Origin: Fictibacillus nanhaiensis
GTDB taxonomy: Bacteria > Bacillota > Bacilli > Bacillales > Fictibacillaceae
DNA length: 64,000 bases
NCBI RefSeq assembly: GCF_023715445.1
Contig: NZ_JAMBOD010000008.1
Span: forward strand, 1-64,000
Direction of reading: 5' to 3'
Both the position numbers and the translations under genes were made by a program. This document shows positions 18,230-27,596 of the stretch, one piece after another. The stretch's first letter is position 1. Each line of letters starts with the position of its first letter. The notes beneath the pieces were generated by a model. It was not told where the DNA came from and did no database searches. It worked only from the letters and a program-made list of their open reading frames with translations.

Positions 18230-18585
18230 AATTATATCCTCCCTAGTACAAATAAACTTCGATTTATGATTCCTAGTGAAAGTTGCCGTATTAAAATACT
18301 AATATTATACAACAATTGCAAATATTTTGAATAAGAAATTATAACCAAGTACAACAAACGGCTATGCACCCTCTCTTTTATCGGATGAAAAACTGTATTC
18401 TTTAATCGAATGTTTTATTTTAGAAAAATAAAGAAAACTTGACTGACGTCACCTCTCTCGTCAGCCTTAGTTGCACTTGTACTATCTTCCTCAACTTGTT
18501 TACTACATCGTAATCATACTATTAACAAGATATACTCTCTTATAATGCAAAAAAAGCTTCGGACATTTCGTCCAAAGCTTTGAAA
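18230..18585. other. Gene-free stretch with a short hairpin
   Basis: 356 bp. It holds a minus-strand TATAAT near 18303-18308 that may serve the 98-aa gene (weak -35). One isolated class I repeat core (complement of GGTGCATAG) lies near 18363. A hairpin at 18443-18464 (CTGACG/CGTCAG) recurs with the same flanks at 36655-36690. The LtaS-family terminator is at 18549-18581. I see no coding frame. Confidence 0.5.
18547..18583 (-). terminator. Terminator of the LtaS-family gene
   Basis: Near-perfect 12-bp stem between AAAGCTTTGGAC and GTCCGAAGCTTT on the minus strand, ending in U7. Confidence 0.85.
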
Positions 18586-20553
18586 TTACCTTTTGCTTTT
18601 ATGCCATTGCTCTACTAAATTTCCGAAGATCACATCATCAGAGATGCCCAACTGCTCCACACTTTTATCATAGAGCGGTTTACATGTATCAACTGAGACC
18701 GATTGTCGTGAATCAATGTCATAACATGTGCCGTTCTCGAGTTTTAAATCATAAGAACTCTTGTAATAGAGTTTGTCAGTTTTAACCGATCCATAACGGA
18801 ATACGACAGAGCCCTCTTTTCCATCCAATAAGTTGTTCCCCAAGTGATGGTAGTTCTCTTTATCCAATCCATAAAGATGAAGCAAAGTCGGCATGATATC
18901 AACCTGACCGCCAGCTTTATCGATCTCTTTCCCGTCTACACCAGGCACATGCATGAACAGTGGAATACCATCTTTCACTTCAAGTTCACCAAGCTTATCA
19001 CCTGCTTCATTCGCATAAATGGTTGAAGGTGTGTTTGCCTGCATGTATCCCGTATCATGATCACCATAGAACACGACCACTGAATTTTCCCACAGTCCTT
19101 CTTTTTTCAGCTTATCGACGAATGTTCCTACCGCTTGATCGACATAGTGTACAGATTGCAGATAATTTCTTAAGTTCGCATCACCTACATCGTCGATCTT
19201 CAGCGTTTGATATTTAGCCGGCATCGTATATGGGTAATGTGACGTTAACGCGATTAGGAAGGAATAAAAAGGGTCTTTCATTTCCTTCATTTTATCTGCG
19301 GATTGCGTTAAGAATGACTCATCCCCAATCGCCCATCCAACTTGTTCGCCTTCTTTAAAATCTTCTATACTATGAAACTCGTTGAATCCAAGGTTCGGGT
19401 ATACAATATAGCGATTCCAGAAACCTGGTTTGTAAGCGTGGAATGCCGCTGTGTCATATCCATTTTCTTTAAAAATGTAGGGCAGCGAATCGTATTCGTT
19501 ACGCGGGAATCGAACATATGCCGATCCTGTTGCTAACGGGTATAGTGATGTATTTGCTGCGAACTCTGCATCAGACGTTCTTCCGCTCGCTGTTTGATGG
19601 TGAATGTCATTAAAATAAAGAGATTCTTTTTTGAGTTTATTTAGGTTAGGCGTTATTTCCTGGCCGTTAACCTTTTTATCGATGACAAAGCTTTGATAGG
19701 CCTCAAGCTGAACCATGATTAGATTTTTGTCTTTTGCTTTCCCTTCATAGCCTGTTTGGATAGTAGGGACATTATTTTTTTCGTCAAACCATTCTTTCGC
19801 GTCTTTTCGGTCTTTCGCGCTGACTTCTTTCTTATTCAATACATATTCATCTAGATATTTATACGTATCAAACCCGTGGAACCCTAACAAACCAGTCACT
19901 TCATAAACACGCATGCTCGATAGCGTTTTATCAAACAGGTATGCCCCGCCTTTTTGAACAAAGTCATGAAGTGGATAGAAGAACAGCCATGCACCGGCAG
20001 CTCCTGCCAGTAATCCCGTTGCTAACCGCAAAGCTGGGTTTGCATTCTTTTTGATTAGGAGCTTTTTAAAGAAAATGATCAGCATGACCGTGAATAAAAA
20101 CACATCGGCAAATAAGAGGAAATCTTTCCAGCTAAACAGATCGCCTACCGAGCTCCCAAGAGAACTTATTTGTTTTATTTGTAATAAGACAGCACTCGAA
20201 ATCAAATCTTCGAAATATCTGAAATAAATGGCATCTGCTAAGATAATAAAGGAAAGTATGAAATCTAAGATCAGCAATGAAATCAGTTGCTGCCTAAACT
20301 TCAAGAAAATTGTCCAAAATGAAGCTAATATGATCGTGCCGAATGAGACAAGCAGAATGCCCTCCCTTAGCGGTGAAAATGAAGCATCGTGTATTAAAAA
20401 GTTAAACAAACGTTTAAACATCTCGATTATGCCATATTGAGAAAATAAGGTTTCCGACTGATTAGAAAACCATGTTAACTTCCAGCCGATGAGGATTACA
20501 AATGCACTATAGATCAGAAGAGATAGACTTAGTGCTTGGATTTGTTTTTTCAT
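18586..20553 (-). CDS. LtaS-family lipoteichoic acid synthase / glycerol phosphate transferase
   Basis: 655 aa membrane enzyme. Five transmembrane helices fill residues 8-200, followed by an extracellular sulfatase-fold domain (about 275-615). The metal-binding Glu284 (LEAYQSF) and nucleophile Thr326 (GRTSDAEF) align with E255/T300 of Staphylococcus aureus LtaS, and a YGDHD metal motif lies near residue 500. Family members polymerise or prime glycerol phosphate from phosphatidylglycerol onto a glycolipid. Bacillus genomes carry several paralogues (LtaS, YfnI, YqgS, YvgJ) and I cannot say which this is. Start ATG follows AGTAGGAGGCTAAA. Confidence 0.92.
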   Translation of the reverse strand: MKKQIQALSLSLLIYSAFVILIGWKLTWFSNQSETLFSQYGIIEMFKRLFNFLIHDASFSPLREGILLVSFGTIILASFWTIFLKFRQQLISLLILDFILSFIILADAIYFRYFEDLISSAVLLQIKQISSLGSSVGDLFSWKDFLLFADVFLFTVMLIIFFKKLLIKKNANPALRLATGLLAGAAGAWLFFYPLHDFVQKGGAYLFDKTLSSMRVYEVTGLLGFHGFDTYKYLDEYVLNKKEVSAKDRKDAKEWFDEKNNVPTIQTGYEGKAKDKNLIMVQLEAYQSFVIDKKVNGQEITPNLNKLKKESLYFNDIHHQTASGRTSDAEFAANTSLYPLATGSAYVRFPRNEYDSLPYIFKENGYDTAAFHAYKPGFWNRYIVYPNLGFNEFHSIEDFKEGEQVGWAIGDESFLTQSADKMKEMKDPFYSFLIALTSHYPYTMPAKYQTLKIDDVGDANLRNYLQSVHYVDQAVGTFVDKLKKEGLWENSVVVFYGDHDTGYMQANTPSTIYANEAGDKLGELEVKDGIPLFMHVPGVDGKEIDKAGGQVDIMPTLLHLYGLDKENYHHLGNNLLDGKEGSVVFRYGSVKTDKLYYKSSYDLKLENGTCYDIDSRQSVSVDTCKPLYDKSVEQLGISDDVIFGNLVEQWHKSKR

Positions 20554-20782
20554 TTTAGCCTCCTACTGCTAAAATACTTTTATTACATAATTATTAACAT
20601 TATGTAAATGCTACTATTTTTGAACTCAAAATTCAATGATATCCAACATATTCCCTATTTTTCCAAAATTCTATCCATAAAATGTTTAGTTATTTGTACC
20701 TTTTTATGGGGAATGTATGGTGAGTAAAACTCTCTGTATAGTAAGATTAAACAAGACAGATAACAAGGAGAACGACTACCCG

Positions 20783-21520
20783 ATGAAAAGAATCCTTTTA
20801 TTTTTAGTGGCTGTATTTTTAATGGGAATCGGCTACGCTGCTTATGAAAATAGAAATGCAGGTAAAATAGGGCAGCAGAACCAAGATTCACCCGTGACCT
20901 TGAAAATGGCTAAAGCAAAAAGTGAAGTGAGGATTTCAGATGTCCCTTTGATTCTGCAGAAGCCAGAACTCGATCGAGGATGTGAAGTTACGTCTCTTGC
21001 GATGCTGCTTCAATATGCAGGAGTTGAAGTGGATAAGATGGAACTCGCTGAAAAAGTTAAAAAAGATAGAACTCCATATAGAAACGACAACGGAACATAT
21101 TATTACGGTAATCCGAACGACGGTTTTGTCGGCGATATCTATACGTTTAATAAGATGGGTTATGGTGTGTATCATGGACCAATTGCTGAGTTGGCTGAAG
21201 AATATTTACCTGGAAAGATCCGTGATATAAGTGGTGGTTCTTTCGAAGAAGCTGTCTTGAAGCCACTGTCTGATGGGAAGCCGGTGTGGATTATCATCAA
21301 TGCTAAATATCAGAAGCTTCCTGAATCTGAATTCCGTACATGGAATACACCTAGTGGACAAGTACAGATTACATGGACCGAGCACTCTGTCGTTGTAACT
21401 GGATATGATGAAGATTATGTATATTTCAACGATCCGCTTGGAGTGGCGAAGAAAGCTGAACGTACCGGATTCGAAGCCGCTTGGGTGCAAATGGGGGCGC
21501 AGGCGATCACTTATAAGTAA
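20783..21520 (+). CDS. Secreted or membrane-tethered C39-like cysteine peptidase
   Basis: 245 aa from the ATG at 20783, which has AAGGAG 12 bases upstream and is followed directly by a signal anchor (residues 1-21). The alternative ATG at 20717 adds 22 residues without such a site. The C39_2-type peptidase domain spans about 52-240 with Cys67 (DRGCEVTS), His201 (TEHSVVV) and Asn217-Asp218 (FNDP). These papain-like domains are found in many Bacillota surface proteins; substrates are mostly unknown. It has no SLH or stalk domain. A GGGGTC dispersed element and a terminator follow. Confidence 0.85.
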   Translation: MKRILLFLVAVFLMGIGYAAYENRNAGKIGQQNQDSPVTLKMAKAKSEVRISDVPLILQKPELDRGCEVTSLAMLLQYAGVEVDKMELAEKVKKDRTPYRNDNGTYYYGNPNDGFVGDIYTFNKMGYGVYHGPIAELAEEYLPGKIRDISGGSFEEAVLKPLSDGKPVWIIINAKYQKLPESEFRTWNTPSGQVQITWTEHSVVVTGYDEDYVYFNDPLGVAKKAERTGFEAAWVQMGAQAITYK

Positions 21521-21570
21521 GGGGGGGGACAGACCCCCTACAAATACAAATCGCTGATTTGTATTTGTGG
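21521..21570. repeat. GGGGTC dispersed element (copy 2)
   Basis: GGGGACAGACCCC (21525-21537) is followed by a palindrome with 13-bp arms, ACAAATACAAATC and GATTTGTATTTGT, around GCT. It immediately follows the stop codon of the C39 peptidase gene. Confidence 0.7.
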
Positions 21571-21595
21571 AGTGGACACCTATTCATAATATCCA

Positions 21596-21628
21596 TTAAA
21601 CTGGCTGATTTTCAGTCAGTTTTTTTAA
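21596..21628 (+). terminator. Terminator of the C39 peptidase gene
   Basis: AACTGGCTGA/TCAGTCAGTT forms a 10-bp stem with one wobble, followed by a run of seven T that includes the last two bases of the stem. Confidence 0.85.
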
Positions 21629-21743
21629 ATTATGGGATCCTATAGTTACTTTTTTACCAATTATATGTTTTTCCCAAAATATTGAAACTGTTTAAATCCA
21701 TGCGTCGTCTTACATATGAATTAGAAACTAAAGGGGGAGAAAG

Positions 21744-22634
21744 ATGTTAAAAAAATATTTTGCACTAATCCTTACATTCGTTTTTATGATCAGTATGTTT
21801 TCATCAACGGTTTCCACGGCTGCCACTGAACCGATGAAGGTCTATATGAATGGCGGAGAGATTTATTTTAAAACACCGCCAATCCTGAAAAATGACAGAA
21901 CGTTCGTGGAGATGAGACCGATTTTTTCACAAGCTGGCATTAAGCTAACATGGAATCAGAAAACACAAACCGTAACAGGAAAAAAAGAGGGTACGACGAT
22001 TAAACTGAAAATTGGCAGTAAATCAGCTTATATTAATGGTAAAGCGATTCAGTTAGAAGCTGCTCCTTTTATTAAAGAAAATTACACGTTCGTTCCGCTC
22101 CGGTTTGTAGCTGAAGCAACCGGATATACGGTTGGATACCACCCTTCTTTCAACTTGATTCATATCCATGAAGGAAAAGAATTTGTTGAAGATCGAGCTT
22201 TTAAGGAAGAACAATTAACGAAGGAAATGCTTACTACTTTAAGAGAAGGTAGGTTTCCCGATTTTCCAGCCGGGCTGAATGATGGAATAGGCGGTCTTTT
22301 AGATGTAGCTGGAACCCCTAAGATTATTATTCGTGAGACACCAGAAGAAGGTTTGACCCATCAGTGGATGTATGGGGATTACTGGTTTGATTTTGGACGG
22401 TATGATCATCGTTTCTATGCGATCCATGTTAAACCTACGCGAACAACCATAACACTGGATGAGGTTCTAAATTCACTTGGACCAGCCGAAAACAAGTATT
22501 CATATGACGGTAAACACGGTTATACCATACACGCTTATTATGAAGGGATCTATATGTATGAATTTTTAACAGATCCGGATGGTAAAATCGAGTCCATCAC
22601 TTTGAGACTCTGGATCTCCGATGAAAATATTTAA
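21744..22634 (+). CDS. Secreted stalk-domain protein of unknown function
   Basis: 296 aa. Signal peptide about 1-27 (cleavage near STAA-TE). A duplicated stalk domain is at about 30-145 (KNDRTFVEMRPIFSQAGI, KENYTFVPLRFVAEATG). The C-terminal 150 residues are unknown and rich in Tyr/His/Trp (HQWMYGDYWFDFGRYDH). In layout it resembles the protein at 6609-7469, but the C-terminal parts do not look alike. Start ATG follows AAAGGGGGAGAAAG. It ends at a bidirectional terminator shared with the VanZ-like gene. Confidence 0.8.
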   Translation: MLKKYFALILTFVFMISMFSSTVSTAATEPMKVYMNGGEIYFKTPPILKNDRTFVEMRPIFSQAGIKLTWNQKTQTVTGKKEGTTIKLKIGSKSAYINGKAIQLEAAPFIKENYTFVPLRFVAEATGYTVGYHPSFNLIHIHEGKEFVEDRAFKEEQLTKEMLTTLREGRFPDFPAGLNDGIGGLLDVAGTPKIIIRETPEEGLTHQWMYGDYWFDFGRYDHRFYAIHVKPTRTTITLDEVLNSLGPAENKYSYDGKHGYTIHAYYEGIYMYEFLTDPDGKIESITLRLWISDENI

Positions 22635-22643
22635 TTATGATAA

Positions 22644-22696
22644 TAAAAAACCAGCAGCCGGAGTACTAAACATTCCGAAAGCTGGTTTTTTTAATA
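22644..22696. terminator. Bidirectional terminator
   Basis: AAAAAACCAGC and GCTGGTTTTTTT arms enclose the stop codon of the minus-strand VanZ-like gene. U runs follow on both strands. Confidence 0.8.
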
Positions 22697-23175
22697 TGTC
22701 TGTTGCGATAGATCAGACTTGCAAGTAGGATGGCGGCAGCTCCCCCGCTAATGTCAATCATGACATCTTCCAGGTGAGGTGTGCGGTTTTCAGTAAAGTT
22801 TTGATGGGTTTCATCAAACGCTGCATAACTTGAAACGAGCATTAAAGCGATGATCGCTGCTTTCATCGTTTGGTAACCGTTCAGTCGCATTGCCCGAAAA
22901 GCAAAGAATCCCAATGCAAAAAACACGGTAAAATGGGCTCCTTTACGAATAAAAAATTCTACAAAGCTCGCGGCTCCCCTCGCCTCTACACTAACTTCGG
23001 AACCGGCGTAATTCAGTTTCACATCGCCAAAATTTTCTTCGACTTTTTCCAGATCCACGTATTTTCCGATCTCAGGCCGAACATCCTGTTTCTGGTACGG
23101 CTGAGACGAGGAATAAAATACGCCTATAACAATCAATAGAACAGGAATCCATTGATAGAATTTATACAATCTCAA
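22666..23175 (-). CDS. VanZ-family membrane protein
   Basis: About 169 aa from TTG at 23175, chosen for the AAAGGAG site 8 bases upstream. A longer frame reaches 23220 without a binding site. Helices lie near residues 5-22, 78-98, 103-123 and 137-155, with the VanZ-family KGAHFTVFFALGFFAF and DETHQNF motifs. VanZ proteins are small membrane proteins; some give low-level teicoplanin resistance but most are of unknown role. It is a single gene. Confidence 0.8.
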   Translation of the reverse strand: MRLYKFYQWIPVLLIVIGVFYSSSQPYQKQDVRPEIGKYVDLEKVEENFGDVKLNYAGSEVSVEARGAASFVEFFIRKGAHFTVFFALGFFAFRAMRLNGYQTMKAAIIALMLVSSYAAFDETHQNFTENRTPHLEDVMIDISGGAAAILLASLIYRNRHIKKTSFRNV

Positions 23176-23255
23176 AACAAAAACTCCTTTAGTGTCTCGT
23201 AATTTTTCATTATACAGCATAACTAAATCTAACTGAATCTTACCTGAAAAATTAC

Positions 23256-23300
23256 ATTAAATAAGGCGTCAGCCATGTTCACTGACAACCCTATAACAGC
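23256..23300 (-). terminator. Weak terminator after the 80-aa gene
   Basis: GTTGTCAG/CTGACGCC arms (one mismatch) are followed on the minus strand by UUAUUU. It carries the CGTCAGCC sequence found in two other intergenic hairpins of this window. Confidence 0.4.
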
Positions 23301-23303
23301 TAC

Positions 23304-23546
23304 CTAATTCACATTATGCAGATCGACCAGTTCATAAGTAAGCTGTGTCTTGTTCTCTTTCCATGTCACTTCGATGACTTTCGCTTTTCCGGCCGGCTGG
23401 GATCTTTGTGTTTTTTGTACGGTTTGAAGACTGTTTAAAATATACAGGTGATACCCTTCAAGCTCCAATTTGAATGTGTTTCCGTCCAATCGTTTTTCAG
23501 CACCGTTCGTTAAAATACATGTGTGCATTGTAAAAGGCATGTTCAT
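23304..23546 (-). CDS. Small conserved protein, resembles DUF2584 family
   Basis: 80 aa, cytoplasmic, single domain. The pattern M-P-x-x-M-x-T at the start, EKR, a LEGYHLYIL strand, and a Thr/Tyr-rich C-terminus ending HNVN recall the short Bacillus family DUF2584. I assign this from memory of the pattern, so only moderately. A GGGGAG site precedes ATG. Function unknown. Confidence 0.6.
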   Translation of the reverse strand: MNMPFTMHTCILTNGAEKRLDGNTFKLELEGYHLYILNSLQTVQKTQRSQPAGKAKVIEVTWKENKTQLTYELVDLHNVN

Positions 23547-23618
23547 GTTTAAACACTCCCCGCTTCTATTTCTTATTTCTATTTTAAAAGAAGCTGAATC
23601 GTTCGTCTAATATTTGTT

Positions 23619-23665
23619 AAAAATAAAAAAGCCTGCAGTGAAGTGATGGCTTCAGCTACAAGCTT
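23619..23665 (-). terminator. Terminator of the four-helix membrane protein gene
   Basis: Long stem 23631-23663 (outer 8 bp with two wobbles, inner TGAAG/CTTCA), followed on the minus strand by U6AU5. Confidence 0.8.
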
Positions 23666-23673
23666 TCGTGCAT

Positions 23674-24105
23674 TTATCGAGCCGTTTTTCTAAATTTGAA
23701 CACAAACCCGATGATGAATGAAAGAATCATCGTAATGAAAAGAGCAATTGAGATTGTAGTAACCCCGGCGTTCATGTGTAATGCATGGTACACTTGTGCA
23801 CAGATGCCAAATGGAACAGCAAAGAACAGGAACAACATGCCGAAGATCGCATTCTTCGTATTATACAAAGATGTCTTATGTGCGATGTCCAGAACTTTAA
23901 GACTTAAGATCCAAAAAGCGCTCGTAATCGCCCAGAATAGGAGTATGGAAGAAATAAATGAAGTTGAGGTCAGGCCCATAATCCGATCAGTGACCAAATT
24001 AATATTCCCCCATACCATCACTGTTTGATACAATCCTAATGCAAAAAGTACTGCTAAAAAAATAAACGCAAATCCAAACCCTGATGCAATATGTTTCATC
24101 CCCAA
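23674..24105 (-). CDS. Four-helix integral membrane protein, unknown
   Basis: 143 aa (TTG at 24105) or 141 aa (ATG at 24099). Both sit behind AAGGAGAG and I cannot decide between them. Four hydrophobic helices lie at about 8-30, 48-68, 82-105 and 112-135, followed by a basic tail (FKFRKTAR). There is no catalytic motif. A single gene with its own terminator. Confidence 0.7.
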   Translation of the reverse strand: MGMKHIASGFGFAFIFLAVLFALGLYQTVMVWGNINLVTDRIMGLTSTSFISSILLFWAITSAFWILSLKVLDIAHKTSLYNTKNAIFGMLFLFFAVPFGICAQVYHALHMNAGVTTISIALFITMILSFIIGFVFKFRKTAR

Positions 24106-24226
24106 ATATACTCTCCTTCCCCAATTCCGATAAAACGAAACCTAATTTTCAAATTATTTTACAATATTTTTTAGAAAATTAAAACCCCTAAAAAGCACAT
24201 TTGTGAAATTTTACATAATAAAACAT

Positions 24227-24258
24227 GGGGACAGACCCCGTACAAATACAAATCGGGT
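24227..24258. repeat. GGGGTC dispersed element (copy 3)
   Basis: GGGGACAGACCCC (24227-24239) followed by TACAAATACAAATC. It lies beyond the terminator of the gene ending at 24322. Confidence 0.65.
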
Positions 24259-24293
24259 CCTTTTGTACATCCAGGAAGGACATTTGGGTAATG

Positions 24294-24326
24294 AAAAAGA
24301 TAACCCGCAAAGTGGTTATCCTTACT
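24294..24326 (-). terminator. Terminator of the 130-aa gene
   Basis: GGATAACC/GGGTTATC hairpin followed by U5 on the minus strand. It overlaps the end of the coding region. Confidence 0.75.
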
Positions 24327-24714
24327 TTTTAAATACTTTTACACCGGTATTTAAAATCTTATCCAAGTTATTCTTTAACAGAGCCGACTTTTTTGTGATC
24401 CCTTTTTCAAATTGCTCAATTGTCGTGCTGTCACCCTTACTTTTCAATGGTTCAACGTTTATAATATCCTCTAATTGCTTACGAACAGGTTGATCATGGT
24501 CTTGAGTTTCAGTAACGTTTCCCTCTTCTAACTTTCTCATGAAGATAAACGTATCCATATCCCTGTAGTTGAGCTCGATTTCAATGCCAATCTGATCGTT
24601 AACGTATAAGAAGGTTGTCTTCCAGCTCCCATCAGTTGCAACCGGTTCAGAAAATCCATAATCGTTAACAAGGTAGGAAAAACTCTCTTCCGTTATTGAT
24701 GAGAATAAATTCAA
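24322..24714 (-). CDS. Cytoplasmic protein of unknown function
   Basis: 130 aa from a TTG start 5 bases behind GGAGGTG. The N-terminal half is alpha/beta (EESFSYLVNDYGF, then a W-x-T-T-F-L-Y-V-N-D strand and IGIEIELNYRD). The C-terminal half is charged and helical. The N-terminal pattern recalls small immunity-like or DUF families of Bacillota, but I cannot name one. No toxin partner is adjacent. Confidence 0.65.
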   Translation of the reverse strand: MNLFSSITEESFSYLVNDYGFSEPVATDGSWKTTFLYVNDQIGIEIELNYRDMDTFIFMRKLEEGNVTETQDHDQPVRKQLEDIINVEPLKSKGDSTTIEQFEKGITKKSALLKNNLDKILNTGVKVFKK

Positions 24715-24859
24715 GGTAACACCTCCGTATTAAGTAGATATCGTTTATTTATTATCGTAATGATTTCTTTATAGTTTACATTGTTACTTTACTTAAAGAT
24801 AATACTTATACTTCGCTCTGTATACGTTTACTCCTTCTTTAAGAGAAAAATGAGTAAAT

Positions 24860-24950
24860 AAAACCACCTGGGAAGGAACACGACTGTATGCCGTGTCCTT
24901 TCCAGGTGGACGAAATGAGTGGTTTTGTATTTGTATGGGGTCAGACCCCC
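24860..24950. repeat. GGGGTC dispersed element with long hairpin (copy 4)
   Basis: A long hairpin (24864-24882 / 24892-24909) and, 20 bp on, TTTGTATTTGT plus GGGGTCAGACCCC (24937-24949). Same layout as copy 1. In the minus direction it follows the stop codon of the 5'-nucleotidase gene and ends with UUUUAUUU, so it serves as its terminator. Confidence 0.75.
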
Positions 24951-24954
24951 TGTC

Positions 24955-27108
24955 CTATTCTTTTGTGATACGGCCTTCGGTTTGAGGGTCGACGGTTTTT
25001 AATGTTTCGATATGCTTGATCAACGCATCTAGATCTGTGATATCAACCTGTTTGTTAGCACCATCTAACAATACCGTGTACCCATCTCCGCCGCCTGCCA
25101 TGAAGTTGTTTACAGTTACACTGTACGTCGCATTTGGATCAATCTTTGTTGTTCCATCAGCAAGGAATACGTCTTTTACTTGACCTTCAAATTTACCAGG
25201 CTCTACTTCTTTAGACGTGTACGTCACTTTCAATCCAGCGATTTGAAGGATCTTTTCTCGTCCTGTTACCCATTGCTGGTTCAATAATTCAATCACTTGC
25301 GCACCGGTAAGGTCCATGGTTACGAGGTCATTCCCGAATGGCTGTACCGTAAATGCGTCTTCCCACGTAATGTCGCCAGCATCGATAGCTGATCGGATTC
25401 CGCCAGGATTCATGAACGCAAACTCAGTTCCTGTTTGAGCGATCATGGAGTCAGCGATCAGATTTCCCATCGGAACTTCACCGTGTTCGTTTGCATCATC
25501 ACTGATTCCGTTCGGTGCTTGCCCGATCACTTTGTTCAACTGATCTTTTACTTTATCGTAAGCTCCTTTAACCATCGCTTCGATTTCAGCATCTGGCTTC
25601 ATTCCCTCATGGAACGTCGTGATCACTTCAGCTGACTTTTTAACGATGTCCCCCGTCTTTTTGTTGATTAATAGGTCAATATCAGAAAAAGCTGTACCTG
25701 AAGCGTAAGATTGTACGATTAACTTATTATCAACCGTTGTGTTCGTAAATGCATGGTTATGACCCGCATATAATACGTCCACTTCATCATCCGCATTTTT
25801 AGCGATATCAATTAATTCCCCAACTGCATTCTTCCCGTCAGCGTCAGAGTACGCAGGGTTGTGCGCTAAAACTACGATAGATTCAATGCCTTTGTCCTTT
25901 AGCTCAGCTGCATACTTGTTGATCGCTTCTGTCTCATCGGTAAATGAGATGCCTTTTACTCCACTCGGGATTACGATATCAGGCGTATCCGAGTAAACAA
26001 CGCCGATGAATCCAACCTTAACGCCGTCAACCTCTTGAACCACGTAAGGCTCCAGGATCGGTCGCTTCGTTTTTTCATCCACAACATTTGCTGCAACATA
26101 CGGGAAGTCAGCTCCGCCAAAATCACCTGTTGCTTCATGTTCGCCTCCAAAGATCAGGCGTTTCATTTCATCGACACCTTCGTCAAACTCATGGTTTCCA
26201 AGCGTACCGACATCAAATCCAAGTGCGTTAAAGATTTCAATCGTAGGCTCGTCCTGAAGAAGTGCTGATGCAGGCGCACTCGCACCGACAGCGTCACCCG
26301 CGTGGACCATCAATGTATTCTCAGGGTTTTCCGCTTCATGTTTCCTTAAATAAGCACTTAAGTATGCTGCTCCACCAGCTGGTTTTCCGCCAACCATCTT
26401 CGTTGTGTTAATTTGCCCGTGGAAGTCGTTGATTCCTAATAGCTGTATAGAAACGAGCGAACTTTTCAGCAATTTATGTATTACCGCTGCCCCTTCAGCT
26501 CGAATCGTTGCATCTTTAGGAGCAATAGTCGTTGCTGTTTTTCCATTGATCAATCCGTGTTCAACAGCGATGTTTACAAACTCTTTCGCCCAAGGGCTTA
26601 CTTGATTCATATCTTTATAGTCAGGCGTTTCAGTAGGATCCACTTTTCCTTCCAGGTGGTATTCGTACGCTCTTACAAGCATGACGATCATTTCTTCGCG
26701 TGAAAGTGTCTTGGAAGGATCCAGCTTCGTTTCCGTCGTCCCTTTTACAAGGCCCGCCGCATAAGCTTTTGCGACATCATCCGCTGCCCATGCTGGCAGA
26801 TCTGTAAATGGTGTCTTTTCTTCAGTTGCCGGCAGTTTTAAAGCACGGTTGATCATCACGATGAATTGCACCCGCGTTAGTTCAAGCTCTGGCCCAAATT
26901 TATTGTCACCAATGCCATTTACTAGTTTTTCATTGGCTAATTCATGAATCATAGCATTCGCCCAATAATTTTCTTTCACATCTGTAAATTTAATAGGTTC
27001 CTCAGCGTTCACGACATCTTTCCACGTAATAGGTGCAGCTAGTACCGAAAGAGCCATCGTGGTGGCTAACACCGTACGGCTCATTTTTGAAAAAGGTTTA
27101 TTCGACAT
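24955..27108 (-). CDS. SLH-anchored 5'-nucleotidase / 2',3'-cyclic phosphodiesterase
   Basis: 717 aa from ATG at 27108. An ATG at 27114 touches the GGGGG site, so the second ATG fits spacing better. Signal peptide about 1-35. Three SLH domains at about 37-215. A calcineurin-like metallophosphatase domain spans about 222-450 with metal motifs D-F-H-G, GDAVG, GNHEFD and GHNH. A UshA-type C-terminal 5'-nucleotidase domain is at about 510-690 (NPGGIRSAID, GGGDGYTVL). It hydrolyses extracellular nucleotides for phosphate and nucleoside salvage, held on the wall polymer by SLH domains. Bacillus subtilis YfkN is a functional relative without SLH. Confidence 0.93.
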   Translation of the reverse strand: MSNKPFSKMSRTVLATTMALSVLAAPITWKDVVNAEEPIKFTDVKENYWANAMIHELANEKLVNGIGDNKFGPELELTRVQFIVMINRALKLPATEEKTPFTDLPAWAADDVAKAYAAGLVKGTTETKLDPSKTLSREEMIVMLVRAYEYHLEGKVDPTETPDYKDMNQVSPWAKEFVNIAVEHGLINGKTATTIAPKDATIRAEGAAVIHKLLKSSLVSIQLLGINDFHGQINTTKMVGGKPAGGAAYLSAYLRKHEAENPENTLMVHAGDAVGASAPASALLQDEPTIEIFNALGFDVGTLGNHEFDEGVDEMKRLIFGGEHEATGDFGGADFPYVAANVVDEKTKRPILEPYVVQEVDGVKVGFIGVVYSDTPDIVIPSGVKGISFTDETEAINKYAAELKDKGIESIVVLAHNPAYSDADGKNAVGELIDIAKNADDEVDVLYAGHNHAFTNTTVDNKLIVQSYASGTAFSDIDLLINKKTGDIVKKSAEVITTFHEGMKPDAEIEAMVKGAYDKVKDQLNKVIGQAPNGISDDANEHGEVPMGNLIADSMIAQTGTEFAFMNPGGIRSAIDAGDITWEDAFTVQPFGNDLVTMDLTGAQVIELLNQQWVTGREKILQIAGLKVTYTSKEVEPGKFEGQVKDVFLADGTTKIDPNATYSVTVNNFMAGGGDGYTVLLDGANKQVDITDLDALIKHIETLKTVDPQTEGRITKE

Positions 27109-27272
27109 ATCCATCCCCCATATTACAAATTTTTTTAATCACCACTATAATTATAATTATATATTTTCAGAATAATAATGTAAGAGATATTGTGTAAAAA
27201 TTTTATTAATTTAGTAGAATTATGTAATTTTTTTGTTTCTTATAGATAAAGAGTTTGTAAAATAAATCACCT

Positions 27273-27302
27273 TTGCTATCTGTAGATATATGGTAGAATC
27301 GT
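27273..27302 (+). promoter_or_regulatory. Possible promoter of the MBOAT remnant
   Basis: TTTGCT, 16 bp, TAGAAT near 27273-27300. About 70 bp upstream of the remnant. Confidence 0.3.
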
Positions 27303-27369
27303 CGTTAAGGCAGTAAAAATAAGTCGTATATTATCTTTATATACCAACTTTTAGAAGAATGAGAGAAAT

Positions 27370-27574
27370 GCATGGTTTTTGTAATCTCGTCTTTTTATTT
27401 ATGTTCTTACCTATTGTTCTAGCAGCCTACTTTTTGCTGCCGAAAATGTTTTTTCAACGATGTATGATTTCGATCTTTCTGAGAAAAAAGAACGTGAAGA
27501 ACAAGAGAAAAAAGATCAAAAGAATGAAAAAGATGAAGTTGTATATAAATAGAGTGGAAGCCCTGCCTAATTGA
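27370..27574 (+). pseudogene. Remnant of an MBOAT (AlgI/PatA-like) O-acyltransferase
   Basis: The 71-codon frame here contains NLVFLFMFLPIVLAAYFLLP, the classic first helix of MBOAT wall-polymer O-acyltransferases. Two lesions are visible. The start reads ATGGTTTTTGT, one T short of an in-frame MVF-start. After the first helix the sequence jumps to a charged tail (frame FDLSEKKEREEQEKKDQK), with about 450 residues of the normal length missing. A good terminator follows. It is therefore probably an internal-deletion pseudogene rather than a gene for a small membrane protein. Confidence 0.6.
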
Positions 27575-27596
27575 CGGGGCTTTATTTATTTTGGTT
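27556..27596 (+). terminator. Terminator of the MBOAT remnant
   Basis: AAGCCCTG/CGGGGCTT (8 bp, one wobble) followed by TATTTATTTT. Confidence 0.75.

Noticed and set aside
18358-18375. A sixth GTGCATAGA array
   Set aside because: Only one core-like sequence is present, with no neighbour at 19-21 bp.
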